This document shows positions 54,323 through 64,000 of a DNA stretch of 64,000 bases, piece after piece. The notes under the pieces were generated by a model. It had not been told where the DNA came from. It ran no database searches and was given only the letters and a program-made list of their open reading frames with translations. The DNA comes from Geosiphon pyriformis. Lineage: Eukaryota > Glomeromycota > Glomeromycetes > Archaeosporales > Geosiphonaceae. Where the stretch lies: assembly GCA_016748015.1 (NCBI GenBank), contig JAAOMT010000283.1, positions 325,322 to 389,321 on the forward strand, in the 5' to 3' direction. The translations under genes and the position numbers were made by a program. Positions within the stretch are counted from its first letter, which is position 1. Each line of letters opens with the position of its first letter.

Positions 54323-55089
54323 TGTTACTTATAAAGAAAACATATAAAAAAAATAGTAGAAAAAACAAATAGACTAATAGGAAAATAGTAGTTAAACACA
54401 TAAGCACATTGCTCAACAATGTGGAGCAATGTTAGAAAATTAGGGCACATTGCTTAAAAAATTATAACACATTGTTTAGGAATGTGAGCAATCTCATAGA
54501 ACTTAAATTATGTATATATAGTAAGAGCATTAGAAGCAAAAAAAGAAGAATTAATTACCAAAACCTCTCTATTACCAGATTTTTAGTAGAATTATCAATA
54601 TTAATAAATAATTATTCACCATCTAAAGCACTTTCCCTACTATCAACATGAAGTGTTAATAGTATTAAATACTTAATCATACTGAAACAATAGCTCTTAA
54701 TTATAGCTATTGATAGGATACTAATCTTTAATTGCTTTGGCTTATTTTTTATTTTTTTTATTTTTTATTTTCTTTGTTGTTTAACTAAATTAATTAAAAA
54801 TTAAGTGCTGAATTATTGATGTTAAAGATTGCCTAATAAAAAACTCTTGTGAATGAGTAAACACATAAAAAATATGGATTGCTTACCAAAGGAGTACTGG
54901 CCATTAAGCTGAGAAAAAAATTAACAGAATTGCAATTCTGAGAAGCTACAAATAACCAATAGTTGAATCTCTGTCTATTATACAAAAGACTTAACCAAAA
55001 TCTTCAGATATTACCAATGAGATCAGTTACTAAGCACCAAATTATGAGTTTGTTATTTGCTTTGAGACCTCAAATAATTACTTGTAACA
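54323..55089 (+). mobile_element. Solo LTR of a different retroelement family
   Basis: 767 bp with inverted ends TGTTACTTATAAAG and AATTACTTGTAACA, flanked by TCAT on both sides (54319-54322 and 55090-55093; ATCAT is possible if the end is counted one base shorter). It has no coding. It contains an inverted repeat ACATTGCTC/GAGCAATGT near 54408-54436 and a TATA-like TATATATAG near 54515. No second copy exists in the window, so strand is assigned only by TATA orientation. Confidence 0.72.
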
Positions 55090-55536
55090 TCATTTATTCT
55101 TTTTTTCCTATTTTTAAGTATCTGAATATTTTGGGATAAAAAATTACTTGTTGGCATTCACATATCTTATTTTTTCCCCTTCTTGATTTGTATTTGTTAG
55201 AATTAGCCTGAGAAGCAATTACTTGTTTTTGTGATTTATTGAATAAAAAAACAATTAAAAAGCATAATAATACCTGTTATTGATTCTAAGAATTACCAAG
55301 TTAAGACATAGAATAATAGCAGCAGTGTTATTTTGTTGACAATCATAAACAATTTTTTTACTTTCAGATTTTCAGAAAAAATTTGTGACTGTGATTTTTA
55401 TGAGACTAATTATACACATTAAATCTTTACATATTTAATTTACTCTTTTATTGTAATTCTCTTTTTAATTATTTCTATTATCTTACAATTCTGTTCTCTT
55501 TTGCTATCTATTAGCTTGTTACTCCAATCTATAATA

Positions 55537-55953
55537 ATATCATTATATAGTCTAAATAAACCAGAACAATGTTTTCTTTTTTTGATTTAAATACTTTGTC
55601 TATTAAGTATTAAAAGGTGAAAAAAACATTGATAAGACCAAAAGACATAACTGTGAATTCATAGGTGCTATACTTAGTAATAAAAGCAGTTTTTTTTCTG
55701 CTTTTTGGATACATCTCTACTTGTCAGAATCCAGTATTTAAGTTAATAGTTGAAAAAAAAGCAGCACTATTGAATTTGTTTAGTATTGTATTAATTTTGG
55801 GGAGTAAGTATATGTTTGTTATAAGTCAATACAGAAGTGTAGAGTTTTATCTTTCTTGGATATTACTACAACTAAAAAAGTCTATTAACTCTTGATTTTT
55901 TGTATAAATTCAAGGTTTTTCATTTGATTTATTTATTTCTTGATAAATTCATC
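55537..55953 (-). pseudogene. G9: reverse transcriptase fragment
   Basis: Minus-strand RT remnant: VYLDYIMI (YxDD decayed) at left, MPFGLINVFF-like, KYSTYEFTVM-like, and FIKKEINQ at right. Short frames only. It is cut by the G8 LTR at the YLDD codons and by L10 at 55954. Probably the upstream half of the element whose integrase is G7. Confidence 0.77.
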
Positions 55954-56107
55954 TTTTTTTTTGTTAACATGTAGTTATACCAGTAATTTATTAGTTATGT
56001 TTACAAAATTGTGGCACTTTTATAAAGCCAGCTTATCCAATAATACAAAAATTACAAGATGTGGCTAACCACAAGCAGAAAGTCTTAACTATATACTAGT
56101 ACTATCT
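55954..56107 (-). mobile_element. L10: 5'-truncated L copy, left part
   Basis: Poly(T), GTTAAC and about 140 bp of L 3' UTR, interrupted by L11. It resumes at 58522-58560, so about 190 bp of L10 are present. Its right edge (CATT, then GTTACTGG) meets unassigned DNA. No target duplication is evident. Confidence 0.85.
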
Positions 56108-56229
56108 TTTTTTTTGTTAACATGTAGCCATACTGATTGTTTATTAGTTTGTCCAACAATATAGTTGACACTTTCATAAAGCCAACTTACCAAATAATAC
56201 AATATTATAAGATGTGACTAATCACAAGT

Positions 56230-56453
56230 GAAAAGCTCTAACTACATATTAGTACTACCTATGCTACTTAATATATTAAACAGATTTAATTCATATATCT
56301 TACTTATAATGCAAACAAACTTATGACTACTTTTAACAAGATCATTCATCTACTTAACAGTCTGATTAGGATTGAATTTGATACTAAAAAGTTGATTCTT
56401 TCATAATTTCATTATTGTATTAAATATGTTATCATAGACCAAAAAATTTTTAA

Positions 56454-56501
<48 letters not shown>

Positions 56502-58476
56502 CATCTATGTTTTTATCTTCAAATATATTAACAAAACAAACTTTCTCACTTCTCTTTTTGAGATTCACCATTTTTTTTGCAACAAAAAAACCACAGTATT
56601 AACAGCTTTAATTTGGATTGCCATTTCAATCACACTTTCTTTCAAAGCCTTTACCATAACAGCAGAGTAAACAGTAATTTAGTAATTAACACAACCAAAG
56701 AGCCTATAGGCTCAACTATAAATTTTATTAACAAAAACAGTTCACTAAGATGAATTTTCAAAAAAACCAATCTAGCATTAACAGCAGCATTTGGACCAGA
56801 AGAGACAACAGACAACAGAGATGTTAAAGTTTTGAGAGGAGCACCAAAAACTGGATTTACATCAGCAGTAGCAACAACAAAAAAAACCACAAAAACAACA
56901 GCTTTGACATAAAATTTAACTTTAACAAAAAATGACTTAAAAACTTTGAGACTACCAGCAGAGTTGAAAGCTACTTTGGGAGAGAAAGGTGATAACATCT
57001 TGTAGTCCACAGCCAAATAATCTAAACCTTAACATCTATAGCAGCAGTAACAACCAAAAGTTTTCTACCAGATATGGCAGCCATATAAGATACCAGTCTT
57101 TGATACAGCAATGTTTAAAGATTCTAAGAAATCAAAAATAATTACAGCAAAATATTGACATTGGTATGACTTAGAGAAATGAAAAATAAAACAAGTATGG
57201 CCACCAACTTAAGAGACCAAATCACTAATCTCAAAGACAATACAATCAAAAAAAAAATTGACCAACTTAGCTTTGAAAGCATCTCTTGAAGTAATAATCT
57301 CTTTTTAATTGACTAAAGATAGAATTCTAATACTGTCTTTTCTAACTAGTATTGACCAGTAAATAAGAGCAGCAGCAGCAGAAAAAGAATTTTTAAATTG
57401 AACTATGGCATATTGCCACAAGTCAGCAGACTTCAACTTGACTAAAGTAACAACACCAAAAATACCAAAAGCAGCTATAATGTCATTAAAAAAAATACTT
57501 AAAAGTACATTATAAAGTGCAATTAACAGAGAAGAAGAAAAAACAAAGGTGACACCAAAAGACCATGGAATATTAAGAGTGGTCAGAAAAACCTTATTAC
57601 CAATGGCCACTTTAATAGCACTATTTAGACTTTCCTGAGATGTAAATTTCATACAAAACAACTTAACAACATCTCTTAAAACAGACTTAAACCCAATACA
57701 ACCAGGCAGCAACTGAAACAAAAAACTAAGCAGAGCCATTTTAATCTTAAATATAACACCAAATACTAGATTAGAGATCACTCAACCAGAGAATCTTTGA
57801 TAATTATTCATATTTTTTCAAACACCACTATTAGCAGCACCAAAAACTAGAGAAAGAATAGTTGATTCTATTTTAATCTAATTAGCCCAATTTTTAAGAT
57901 TATCTAAATTGATGGACTGTTTTATTTCTGGAATTGGTGATAATCTGCTGGAAAGTATCATATTAGACAACACAGCCAGTGGTTAATCTTAGCCCATCTT
58001 AAAAGATGTGCTGGCTGCTGTTATGAAAATCTTATCCAAAATTTCATCTAGAATTACAAAGAAGTTTGGTGTAACCATAGCAGTTGTAAGTGCCAGCTGC
58101 TATTTTTTGGAATTTTTTGCTTTTACAGTCATTTGTAAAGCATTAGTAAGAGTAATAAAAGCAGAAAAAACCAACTTATTAATTAGTCTGTTATTAAAAA
58201 TTCTTGGGCTCTTAAAAGTAATAAAGACAATACTGGGACTAATTTAAGTATATCTTTTGAAAAAAACTTTGACTGAAAAAGAACTATCAGTTAAAGGTAA
58301 AAAAATGAACCAGAAGCTGCTAAAGGCAGTTTTTTACTAATATTTTTTAAAAGAAATATAACCAAAATATTTTGTCTAGTTGCTTCAATAATAGAGAAAC
58401 TTTCTTATATTAAAACTTTATTAGTTACTATAGAAAAAGTAACATTTGCAACTTTTTTACTCTTAGCTCTAGTCAT
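56230..58476 (-). pseudogene. L11 ORF1-like protein, heavily decayed
   Basis: ATG at 58476 (MTRAKSKK). Recognisable pieces: 57305-57781 (first RRM-like domain: LFQLLPGCIGFKSVLRDVVK, LWQYAIVQFKN) and 56651-57016 (after the knuckle: MAVDYKMLSPFSPK, coiled coil). The acidic tract has become a long ATT/AAT run coding mainly Asn. Many frameshifts in A/T runs. Confidence 0.8.
56455..56505 (-). repeat. AAT/GAT microsatellite in L11
   Basis: About 15 ATT triplets at the place of the GAT/poly-Asp run in other L copies. It is in-frame, so Asp codons (GAT) became Asn codons (AAT) by G-to-A change, with expansion. Confidence 0.85.
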
Positions 58477-58521
58477 GATCATAAAAATTAGAAGAGAAAA
58501 AGTTTTATGCTAATACTATTT

Positions 58522-58560
58522 TTGCTATCTAATATATTAAATATATTTAATTTATACATT
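58522..58560 (-). mobile_element. L10: right part after L11
   Basis: TTGCTATCTAATATATTAAA and following sequence continue the L tail exactly where 56107 stopped (CTTTGCTACCTAATGTATTAAA in other copies). It ends at ATACATT, i.e. 5'-truncated. Confidence 0.82.
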
Positions 58561-59140
58561 GTTACTGGAGGTTTTTGGTCTCTTTTCTTGAATGTTGTTA
58601 ATGTTGATTTGCTGTGAATTCACGTTTTCAGGAAGTAGTTGGACCTTTAGTAACTGAATTTATTTTCAAATTATCTCTTATAATTTGAATTGCTGAGCTT
58701 ATAAGTGGAATGGCCAATTCCTTGCCAGTTACTTTATGTAGTTACATTGTAGTAAATGTCAACTCTTTCCCAGGAATTGCTCATCTAGAAGCTTACTAAA
58801 ATATATAGTTATTTTGCTGTGAAAGTCAATTTTTCTACAAGAATCTTGTCTGTAGACTACTCTAATAATTGTAATAAGAAAAGAAAATAAAAATAAAAAA
58901 AATGTAAAAGAAATAGAATTGTGTTAAGGAAAACGTTTTCTATCTAGGCCTGGAGTCACTAACAGTTTATTGAAATTGGTAGCTAATCAATTTTAAAATG
59001 TTAGTTGTGTTGAGGGAATTCCAAGTGTAATAATCAAAGGATTTGGTTTTCAAATATTTAATTTTTATTTGAGATATGTAAAAAGTGATTTGTTCTAATT
59101 AAGATATTTAAAGTAAGCTACTATGATAAGATACTATGAA
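58561..59140. other. Unassigned island of non-repeat sequence
   Basis: About 580 bp not matching G, L, C or T. Base composition is slightly less AT-rich and less homopolymeric in the first half (for example GGCCTGGAGTCACTAACAG near 58947). No frame above 60 codons. It may be native genomic DNA or part of an unlisted element. No promoter, RNA gene or splice structure could be supported. Confidence 0.5.
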
Positions 59141-59145
59141 AAGAT

Positions 59146-59461
59146 AAAAGTAAAAAAGTTGCAAACATTATTTTTCTTATAGTAACTAATAAAGTTTCAA
59201 CATGAGAAAGTCTTTCTGTTATTAAAGCAGTTAAACAAAATGTTCTGGCTACATTTCCTTTGAAAAATATTAGTAAAAAGCTGCTTTTAGCAGTTTTTGG
59301 TTTATTTTTTTTACCTTTGGCTGGTAGTTTTTTTCTAGTCAAAGTTCTTTTCAAAAGACACACTTGGGTTAGTTCTAGTGTTGTCTCTATTATTTTTAAG
59401 AGCTTAAAGATTATTAATAACAAATTAGTTAACAAACTGGTCTTTCCCACTTTTATCACTT

Positions 59462-59497
<36 letters not shown>

Positions 59498-61277
59498 TTA
59501 CTACTACTACTACTACTACTACTACTATTACTACTGTTTCACAAATAGTTATAAAAGCCAAAAATTCTAAAAAACAGCAGCTGGCACTTACAACTACTTT
59601 GGTGACACCAAATCTCTTTGTGGTTTTAGATGAGATCTTGGATAAGATCTCTATAGTAGCAGCCAGCCTTTTTTCTAATGTGGATGGCAACAACAGTGGC
59701 ATGTCTTCCAAGATAAGCCAAGATTAACTACTGGCTGTATTGTCTGATGTGGTATTTTCTAGCAGATTATTACCAATCCCAGAAGCAAAACAGTCCATCA
59801 TTTCAGATGATCTCAAAGATTGGGCTGATCAGATAAAAATGGAATCAACTGCTCCTTCTTCAGTTTTGGTGCTGCTAATAGTAATACTTGAAAGAATGTA
59901 AATAGTCATTAAAGGTTCTCTGGTTGGGTGGCCTCCAATTTAATACCTGGTACTACATTTAAGATCAAGATGGTCCTGCTTAATTCCTTGTTTCAGTTGC
60001 TGCCTGGTTGCATTGGGCTTAAGTCTGTTTCAAAAAATACAATTAAGTTGTTTTGTATGGAATTTACATCTCAGGAGAGTCTAAATAGTGCCACCAAAGT
60101 AGTCATTGGTGATGAAATTACTCTTAAGATTGCACAGTCTTCTAATGTGGCCTCTGTTTTTTTCTTTTTTTTGTTAGTTGCATTTTGTAATATACTTTTG
60201 AGTACTTTTTCTAATAACATTAAAACTGCTCTTGGCATTTTTGGTGTGGTTATTTCTGTTAAATTAAAGCCTGCTGGCTTATGGCAATATGCTGTGGTTT
60301 ATTTCAAAGACACTTTTTCTACTACTGCTGTTCTTACTTACTGGTCTGTGCTGGTTAAGAAAAACAGTATTAGAATTTTTCTTGTTATTAACCAAAATGA
60401 TGTTATTTTTTCAAAAGATGCTTTTAAAACTAAGTTGGTTAATCTTCTCTTTGGCTTTACTGTCTTTGAGATAAGTGATTTGGTCTCCCAAGTTGGTGGT
60501 CATACATGTTTCATTCTTTGCTCCTCTGAAGCATACTGACATCAACACTTTGCTGTGGTTATCTTTAATTTTTTAGAATTTCTGAATGTTGCTGTGTCAA
60601 AAACTGGTACCTTGCATGATTGCTGTATCTGGTGGGAAACTCTTGGATGTTACTGTTGCTACAGGTGTCAAAACTTGAATCATTTGGCTGTAGACTGGAA
60701 GATGTTACCTTCTCTCTCACCCAAATTCTTTTCTAACACTTCTGGTGGCCCCAAAGTTTTCAAACCTTTATTTGCTAGATCTAAATCTTATGTCAAAGCT
60801 GCTGTCTTTGTGGTTTCTCTTGTTGTTGCTGCTGTTGATATGAACTTGGATCTCAGTGATTCTCCCAAAACTACAACATCCATGTTGTTTGTTGTCTCTT
60901 CTGCTCCCAATATTTCTATTGAATCTAGATTGGCTTTTTTGGAATCTTATCTTAGTAAATTGTCTGTGTTGATAAAATTTTTGGTTGAACTTGTTGGCAC
61001 TCTAGTTGTATTGGTTACCAAATTGCTGTCTACTCCACCTGCTGTGAATGTGTCAGTTAAGAAAAGTATGACTGGATTGGTTAAGCAAAATAAAGGCTTG
61101 GCTGTTGTTGTTTCCATGATGCAGAAAAGAATAACACATCTTAAGAAAAAATGTAAACAGACCTGCTTGGAGGATCTATTAGATGATAATAATATGGTTA
61201 ATAATGATAATAATAATAATAATAATAAAGATTTTTCAGTCTATAATAACACCTTTGATATTATGATACACCTATGA
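59146..61277 (+). pseudogene. L12 ORF1-like protein, decayed
   Basis: Pieces: 59260-59727 with an expanded Thr run, 59928-60539 (first RRM-like domain with a short deletion near 60115, second domain FGFTVFEISDLVSQVG), and 60555-61277 with knuckle CYRCQNLNHLAVDW (last Cys changed to Trp), coiled coil and an Asn-rich former acidic run. TGA then TAG occur at the C-terminal extension, as in L1. Closest to L1 in the knuckle-to-tail region (SSGGPKVFKP, NVSVKK). Confidence 0.82.
59463..59535 (+). repeat. ACT trinucleotide microsatellite coding poly-Thr in L12
   Basis: (ACT)n with a few ATT interruptions, in-frame in the Thr-rich part of the L ORF. Other copies have only 5-8 Thr codons here. Confidence 0.88.
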
Positions 61278-61360
61278 GAAGATTAGTCTTCCAGTATCAA
61301 ATCCAATCCTAATCAGACTGCTAAGTGGATAAGTGGTATGATTAAGAATAGTCATGAGCT

Positions 61361-63025
61361 TATCAAACTAGCTAATTTGCAGGCACAAAGATGGTCAGCT
61401 TATAGTATACTTGAATATTCCACTAATAAATGATCTAAACCAGAAGTTAATCTTATAGCAAACATTATACAGATGATGAAAGAAAGGAGCATCTCATTCA
61501 AAAACTCTGGTTACACATGTTGGGTACCTGAATCCTTAAGACCACATACATACTTAATTGAGACTATTATAACTCTACATGCAACCTAGACTAAAGTTAA
61601 AAGTTTACTAAAAAAAGAAAACATTTTGTATTTGTATCAGATACAAAACAAAGATGGATCACTAATGACATAGATGAACTTCACAAGGAAATACAGACAG
61701 AGTGACAGTGGTAGAATTTCCAAATGGTTTAAAATATTGGAGGCTATACTTATTAAAGATAAATACAAGAAAATTGATGTAATTCAATGTAAAGCACAAA
61801 ATAACTAATCTAATACTAGATAATCTATGTACATCCAGATTCCTAATACTTTGTTATCACAATGGAGGAGAGTATGAGATAAGTTGAGGCTAAAAAAGAA
61901 AATTGAAATATCAACAGATGGTTCACTGGTAAAAGCTGATTTTGAGGATGTTAGAAGAGCAGCTGCTTTGGTGACACATGAAATAGAGGCCAACTTTGGT
62001 ATAGCAGTTGATAGTATATTATTGTCAATAAAAACTAAGACTAAAGCTGTACTATTGGCTTTAAAAGCAGTACCTTACAAATGTAAACTAATATTGAACA
62101 CAGATAGTCAGGCAGTAGTATTAACAGCTTAAAGATAATTGTCCAAAGACTTTCCCATGTCTATTAAGAATCAGCTTAAAACTTTTAACTGGCACAATCA
62201 AAGCTATAATAGGAGAAAAAAGAATTGATCTTAACATAAACAAAGTAGCTGCACATACTAAAATATCCAAAAATAAGATGGCTAACAAACTAGCCAAAAA
62301 AGCTACTGCTTTTGACACAGTGGGATGGGCCTACAATGCTAAGAATATCAGCTATATTCTCTTTTGCAGAAAAGTTGAATTGAATCTGAATATCAAACAT
62401 TTCTTAAACCAACAGACTGGATTTCAAGCAGCTTTGGATTGAGTTGGCAATGACAAAGTCCAAGAGACATTAAGGCCTTTAGACCAGATAATAAACTGGA
62501 AATGCACAACCAAGGTATGGAACTGAGATGATAAAATGTCATCAGGCTTTATTTTAGCTGGTTTCTCAGCAATACATATATTTATCATGAAATTATTTCA
62601 TAATATGTTGTCAACAGCAGAAGTGCTATACAAAAAATGTTCCCTTATGTATCAGAATAACCTTTGCAAAAAATGTCACATGGAAGTAGAAACCAACCAG
62701 CACTTTTGGAAATGTTTTATGAATATTCAAAAAGATGAGACATTGATAATATAAGAAATAAGTGAATACAATGCTTATCAAAGACTGTAGAAAGAAAACA
62801 TAAAACCATAGACTCTGGTAAGAAAATTGTTCTGTCTAAAAAGTACATTATGTCAACACCTAACATAGATCTGTTATGTAAAGAATTAATTGATAAGCAA
62901 TTTAGAAGAATTAATGCTTTTGCTAACATTGATCAAAAGACTAATAATAATATATTGATTAAGGTGTGTAAATAGGCAGTAACTTAAGCAAAAAATAGGT
63001 TATAGAGGAAATATTGCAAAGTACA
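61361..63025 (+). pseudogene. T: 3' part of a LINE ORF2 (RT thumb, RNase H, zinc-binding C-terminus)
   Basis: Non-LTR Pol remnant. The frame reads LANLQAQRWSAYSILEY, KERSISFKNSGYTCWVPESL, then RNase H at 61884-62132 (ISTDGSLV with catalytic Asp, LILNTDSQAV with the third Asp; the Glu position reads Ala in VLLALKA) and VAAHTKISKNKMANKLAKKA. A zf-RVT-like segment lies at 62536-62754 (STAEVLYKKCSLMYQNNLCK, then CHMEVETNQHFWKC). Frame remnants reach about 63025. Endonuclease and RT palm are absent. It is joined to L12 on the left and C3 on the right. Confidence 0.78.
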
Positions 63026-64000
63026 AACAGAAGCAAAAACTTTTTTTTATTCTTTGACTGTTACTACACATTTTACTATGTCTCAAATTCAGAAAAATAA
63101 GTTTTTTACAAAAAAAATCTTTAATTATAATATATTATTATTATTACAACAGACTTAAAAGTATCTGACAACAACACTGACAGTAAAGTGACACTAGTCA
63201 CACAAATAAGTACAAATATACAAACTACTAACTGTAAAGACCAAACAGAGAGAAATGAAACTTCTTCTATGAAAAAAAAAAGTATAACACAATCTTATGA
63301 AATTTAACAACTATAGAAACTACAAGACCTATTATACTTTCATTTAGGTTTGAAACTGTCAACAGACCATTTGAAAGTGTGAACACAAGTAGTGAAGATG
63401 ACACACCTTTCAGAATAGCCAACACATCAAAAAAAACAGTTCCACATAGGTGAGCAACAGACTTTTTTCCAACAATAGCCAACAGATTGGAGGAAAAAAC
63501 CAACAAAAAATACAGACACATTGAAAAAATAAGTGTAAAAAGTCTAACTGAGAAATTCAACCAAGTGATTGAAGAAAATTCATCTGAAAATATGACTGTC
63601 CAAACCAACAACTTTGTTTTGCAACCTATGTTTAATAAAGGCAGAAACAGCAACAAATTCCAAATGAAAGCTTGGACTAGTAAAAAAAAAGCCTCAAAGT
63701 CCTTAAAAAAAATTGATAAATATCCAAAAGCACCTAAAGGAAACAGTGAAAGAGCTGTGCAAATAGAAGCAGCTTTGAGGAAATACAACTCTGATATTTT
63801 AGACAAAATCAACAGTGGAAAGCAAATAGACAATTTATTTGTCACAAACAAAGATAAAGCTAATCTGGATGACAAATTAGAAGACATGGAAGATGCTAAA
63901 TTGGGGCTTTCAAGCAGAATGGCAAGTCTGAATCCAGACCAATATAGTAGTAAATCACTTGGCAAAAAACCCATGTTTATGGAACCAAACCAAGATGAAA
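63026..64000 (+). mobile_element. C3: 5' end of a C-type LINE element, running off the window
   Basis: Starts at AAAAACTTTTTTTTATTC, matching the C1 and C2 5' ends. The about 130-bp 5' UTR is homologous to C1 (GACTGTTACTACACATTTTACTATG). It is the only plus-oriented C copy and, if complete, continues beyond 64000. Confidence 0.75.
63304..64000 (+). pseudogene. C3 ORF1, N-terminal part
   Basis: The frame from 63304 reads TIETTRPIILSFRFETVNRP, SEDDTPFRIANTSKKT and onward, collinear with C1. A TGA near 63451 (AGA or CGA in C1) interrupts it. It is then open to the window end: KKYRHIEKISVKSLTEKFNQ, ERAVQIEAALRKYNSDILDK, LGLSSRMASLNPDQ. The expected start (MSNNN in C1) near 63165 is decayed. The RRM-like and knuckle parts would lie beyond 64000. 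Confidence 0.75.

Larger units (their letters stand above)
42263..55536 (+). mobile_element. G8: Ty3-like element with both LTRs, carrying L7, L8/L9 and a solo LTR
   Basis: Plus strand: 5' LTR 42263-42753, primer site, gag, L7, protease, linker, L8 (with L9), RT, RNase H, integrase, ORF3, and a 3' LTR split by an unrelated solo LTR. Both LTRs share a long 12-bp array (about 9-10 units). The left flank is G7 integrase and the right flank G9 RT, both minus. Heavily decayed, mostly by C-to-T/G-to-A changes, so one of the oldest here. Confidence 0.87.
54018..55536 (+). repeat. 3' LTR of G8, interrupted by a solo LTR
   Basis: Starts TATTATGGTTGAAAC (TG decayed to TA) and ends CCAATCTATAATA (TAACA decayed). 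Without the 767-bp insert and its repeat it is about 750 bp, long because of the extended 12-bp array (54106-54231). The TATA region reads CTATTTAAGC. The part after the insert (from 55090) matches LTR U5 sequence (TTTTAAGTATCTGAATATTTTGGGATAAAA). Confidence 0.87.
56108..58506 (-). mobile_element. L11: ORF1-only retroelement inserted in L10
   Basis: Target duplication ATACTAGTACTATCT (56093-56107) and ATGCTAATACTATTT (58507-58521), 15 bp with three mismatches. Poly(T)/GTTAAC at left, 5' motif AAACTTTTTCTCTTC at right. One of the most decayed full-length copies. Confidence 0.9.
59143..61360 (+). mobile_element. L12: L copy lacking its extreme 5' end and its 3' tail
   Basis: Begins at AAAAGTAAAAAAGTTGCAAAC (about 35 nt into the family consensus, so ATG and 5' motif are missing). 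Ends at AGTCATGAGCTT (61360), where LINE ORF2 sequence starts instead of the L 3' UTR. No poly(A), no target duplication. Confidence 0.87.

Noticed and set aside
41365-64000. Classical RIP as the cause of C-to-T decay
   Set aside because: Transitions are plentiful, and the clearest cases look CpG-driven, but I cannot measure CpA versus CpG bias by eye, so only CpG deamination at specific codons is claimed.
1-64000. tRNA or rRNA genes, CRISPR arrays, bacterial-type operons
   Set aside because: No cloverleaf, rRNA or repeat-spacer structure was recognised; the repeats present are LTRs, LINE-type copies and microsatellites.

Overview
This 64 kb window is almost wholly a nested pile of retrotransposons from an AT-rich eukaryotic genome, most likely a fungus. 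The very low CpG content, the dense Ty3-type elements and the style of the LINE proteins fit Glomeromycotina (Rhizophagus/Gigaspora-like). That is inference: no rRNA, tRNA or housekeeping gene is present to confirm it. I could support no ordinary host gene. Labels used here: G = Ty3/gypsy-like LTR element (about 7.5 kb when intact); L = a 2.4 kb poly(A) retroelement that encodes only an ORF1-type RNA-binding protein; C = a second LINE-type ORF1 element related to L; T = the 3' end of a LINE ORF2.

Layout. G1 (+, 1-11181) carries L1 and L2 inside gag and behind the protease, and ends in a 3' LTR lying in C1 (-, to about 13001). G2 (-, 13002-15985) holds RT, RNase H, integrase and ORF3, followed by L3 (-, 15986-18395), which carries the only uninterrupted long L reading frame. 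G3 (+, 18396-21849) comes next. It contains a 50-N gap, a 416-bp foreign segment and an exact 19-bp Tn5/Nextera mosaic end, so the assembly is faulty there. G3 sits in the protease gene of G4 (-, to 24657, with 5' LTR). After about 330 bp of unassigned DNA come L4 (+) and the fragment G6. G5 (-, 27852-37777) has both LTRs and contains L5. Then follow L6 and C2 (both -), an LTR scrap and G7 (- integrase). G8 (+, 42263-55536) has two LTRs, contains L7, L8 and the tiny L9, and has a 767-bp solo LTR of another family in its 3' LTR. G9 (- RT scrap), L10 split by L11, a 580-bp unassigned island, L12 fused to T, and the start of C3 close the window.

How the parts work. G has the order LTR, primer-binding site, gag (CCHC knuckle), protease, RT, RNase H, integrase, then an extra about 250-codon ORF3. 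ORF3 overlaps the end of pol and runs through the polypurine tract into the 3' LTR. The LTR has a 12-bp repeat array of about 1-10 units just upstream of a TATA box. L has a 5' UTR of about 25 nt and one ORF (basic N-terminus, two RRM-like domains, CCHC knuckle, coiled coil, acidic run). It ends in a 3' UTR with AATAAA and poly(A) and is flanked by 10-24 bp target-site duplications. L lacks endonuclease and RT and must be mobilised by another LINE in trans. Most copies are decayed, mainly by C:G to T:A changes.

The most interesting items are the ORF1-only L family, ORF3 of G, the expandable LTR repeat array, and the sequencing-adapter chimera at 19372-19806.
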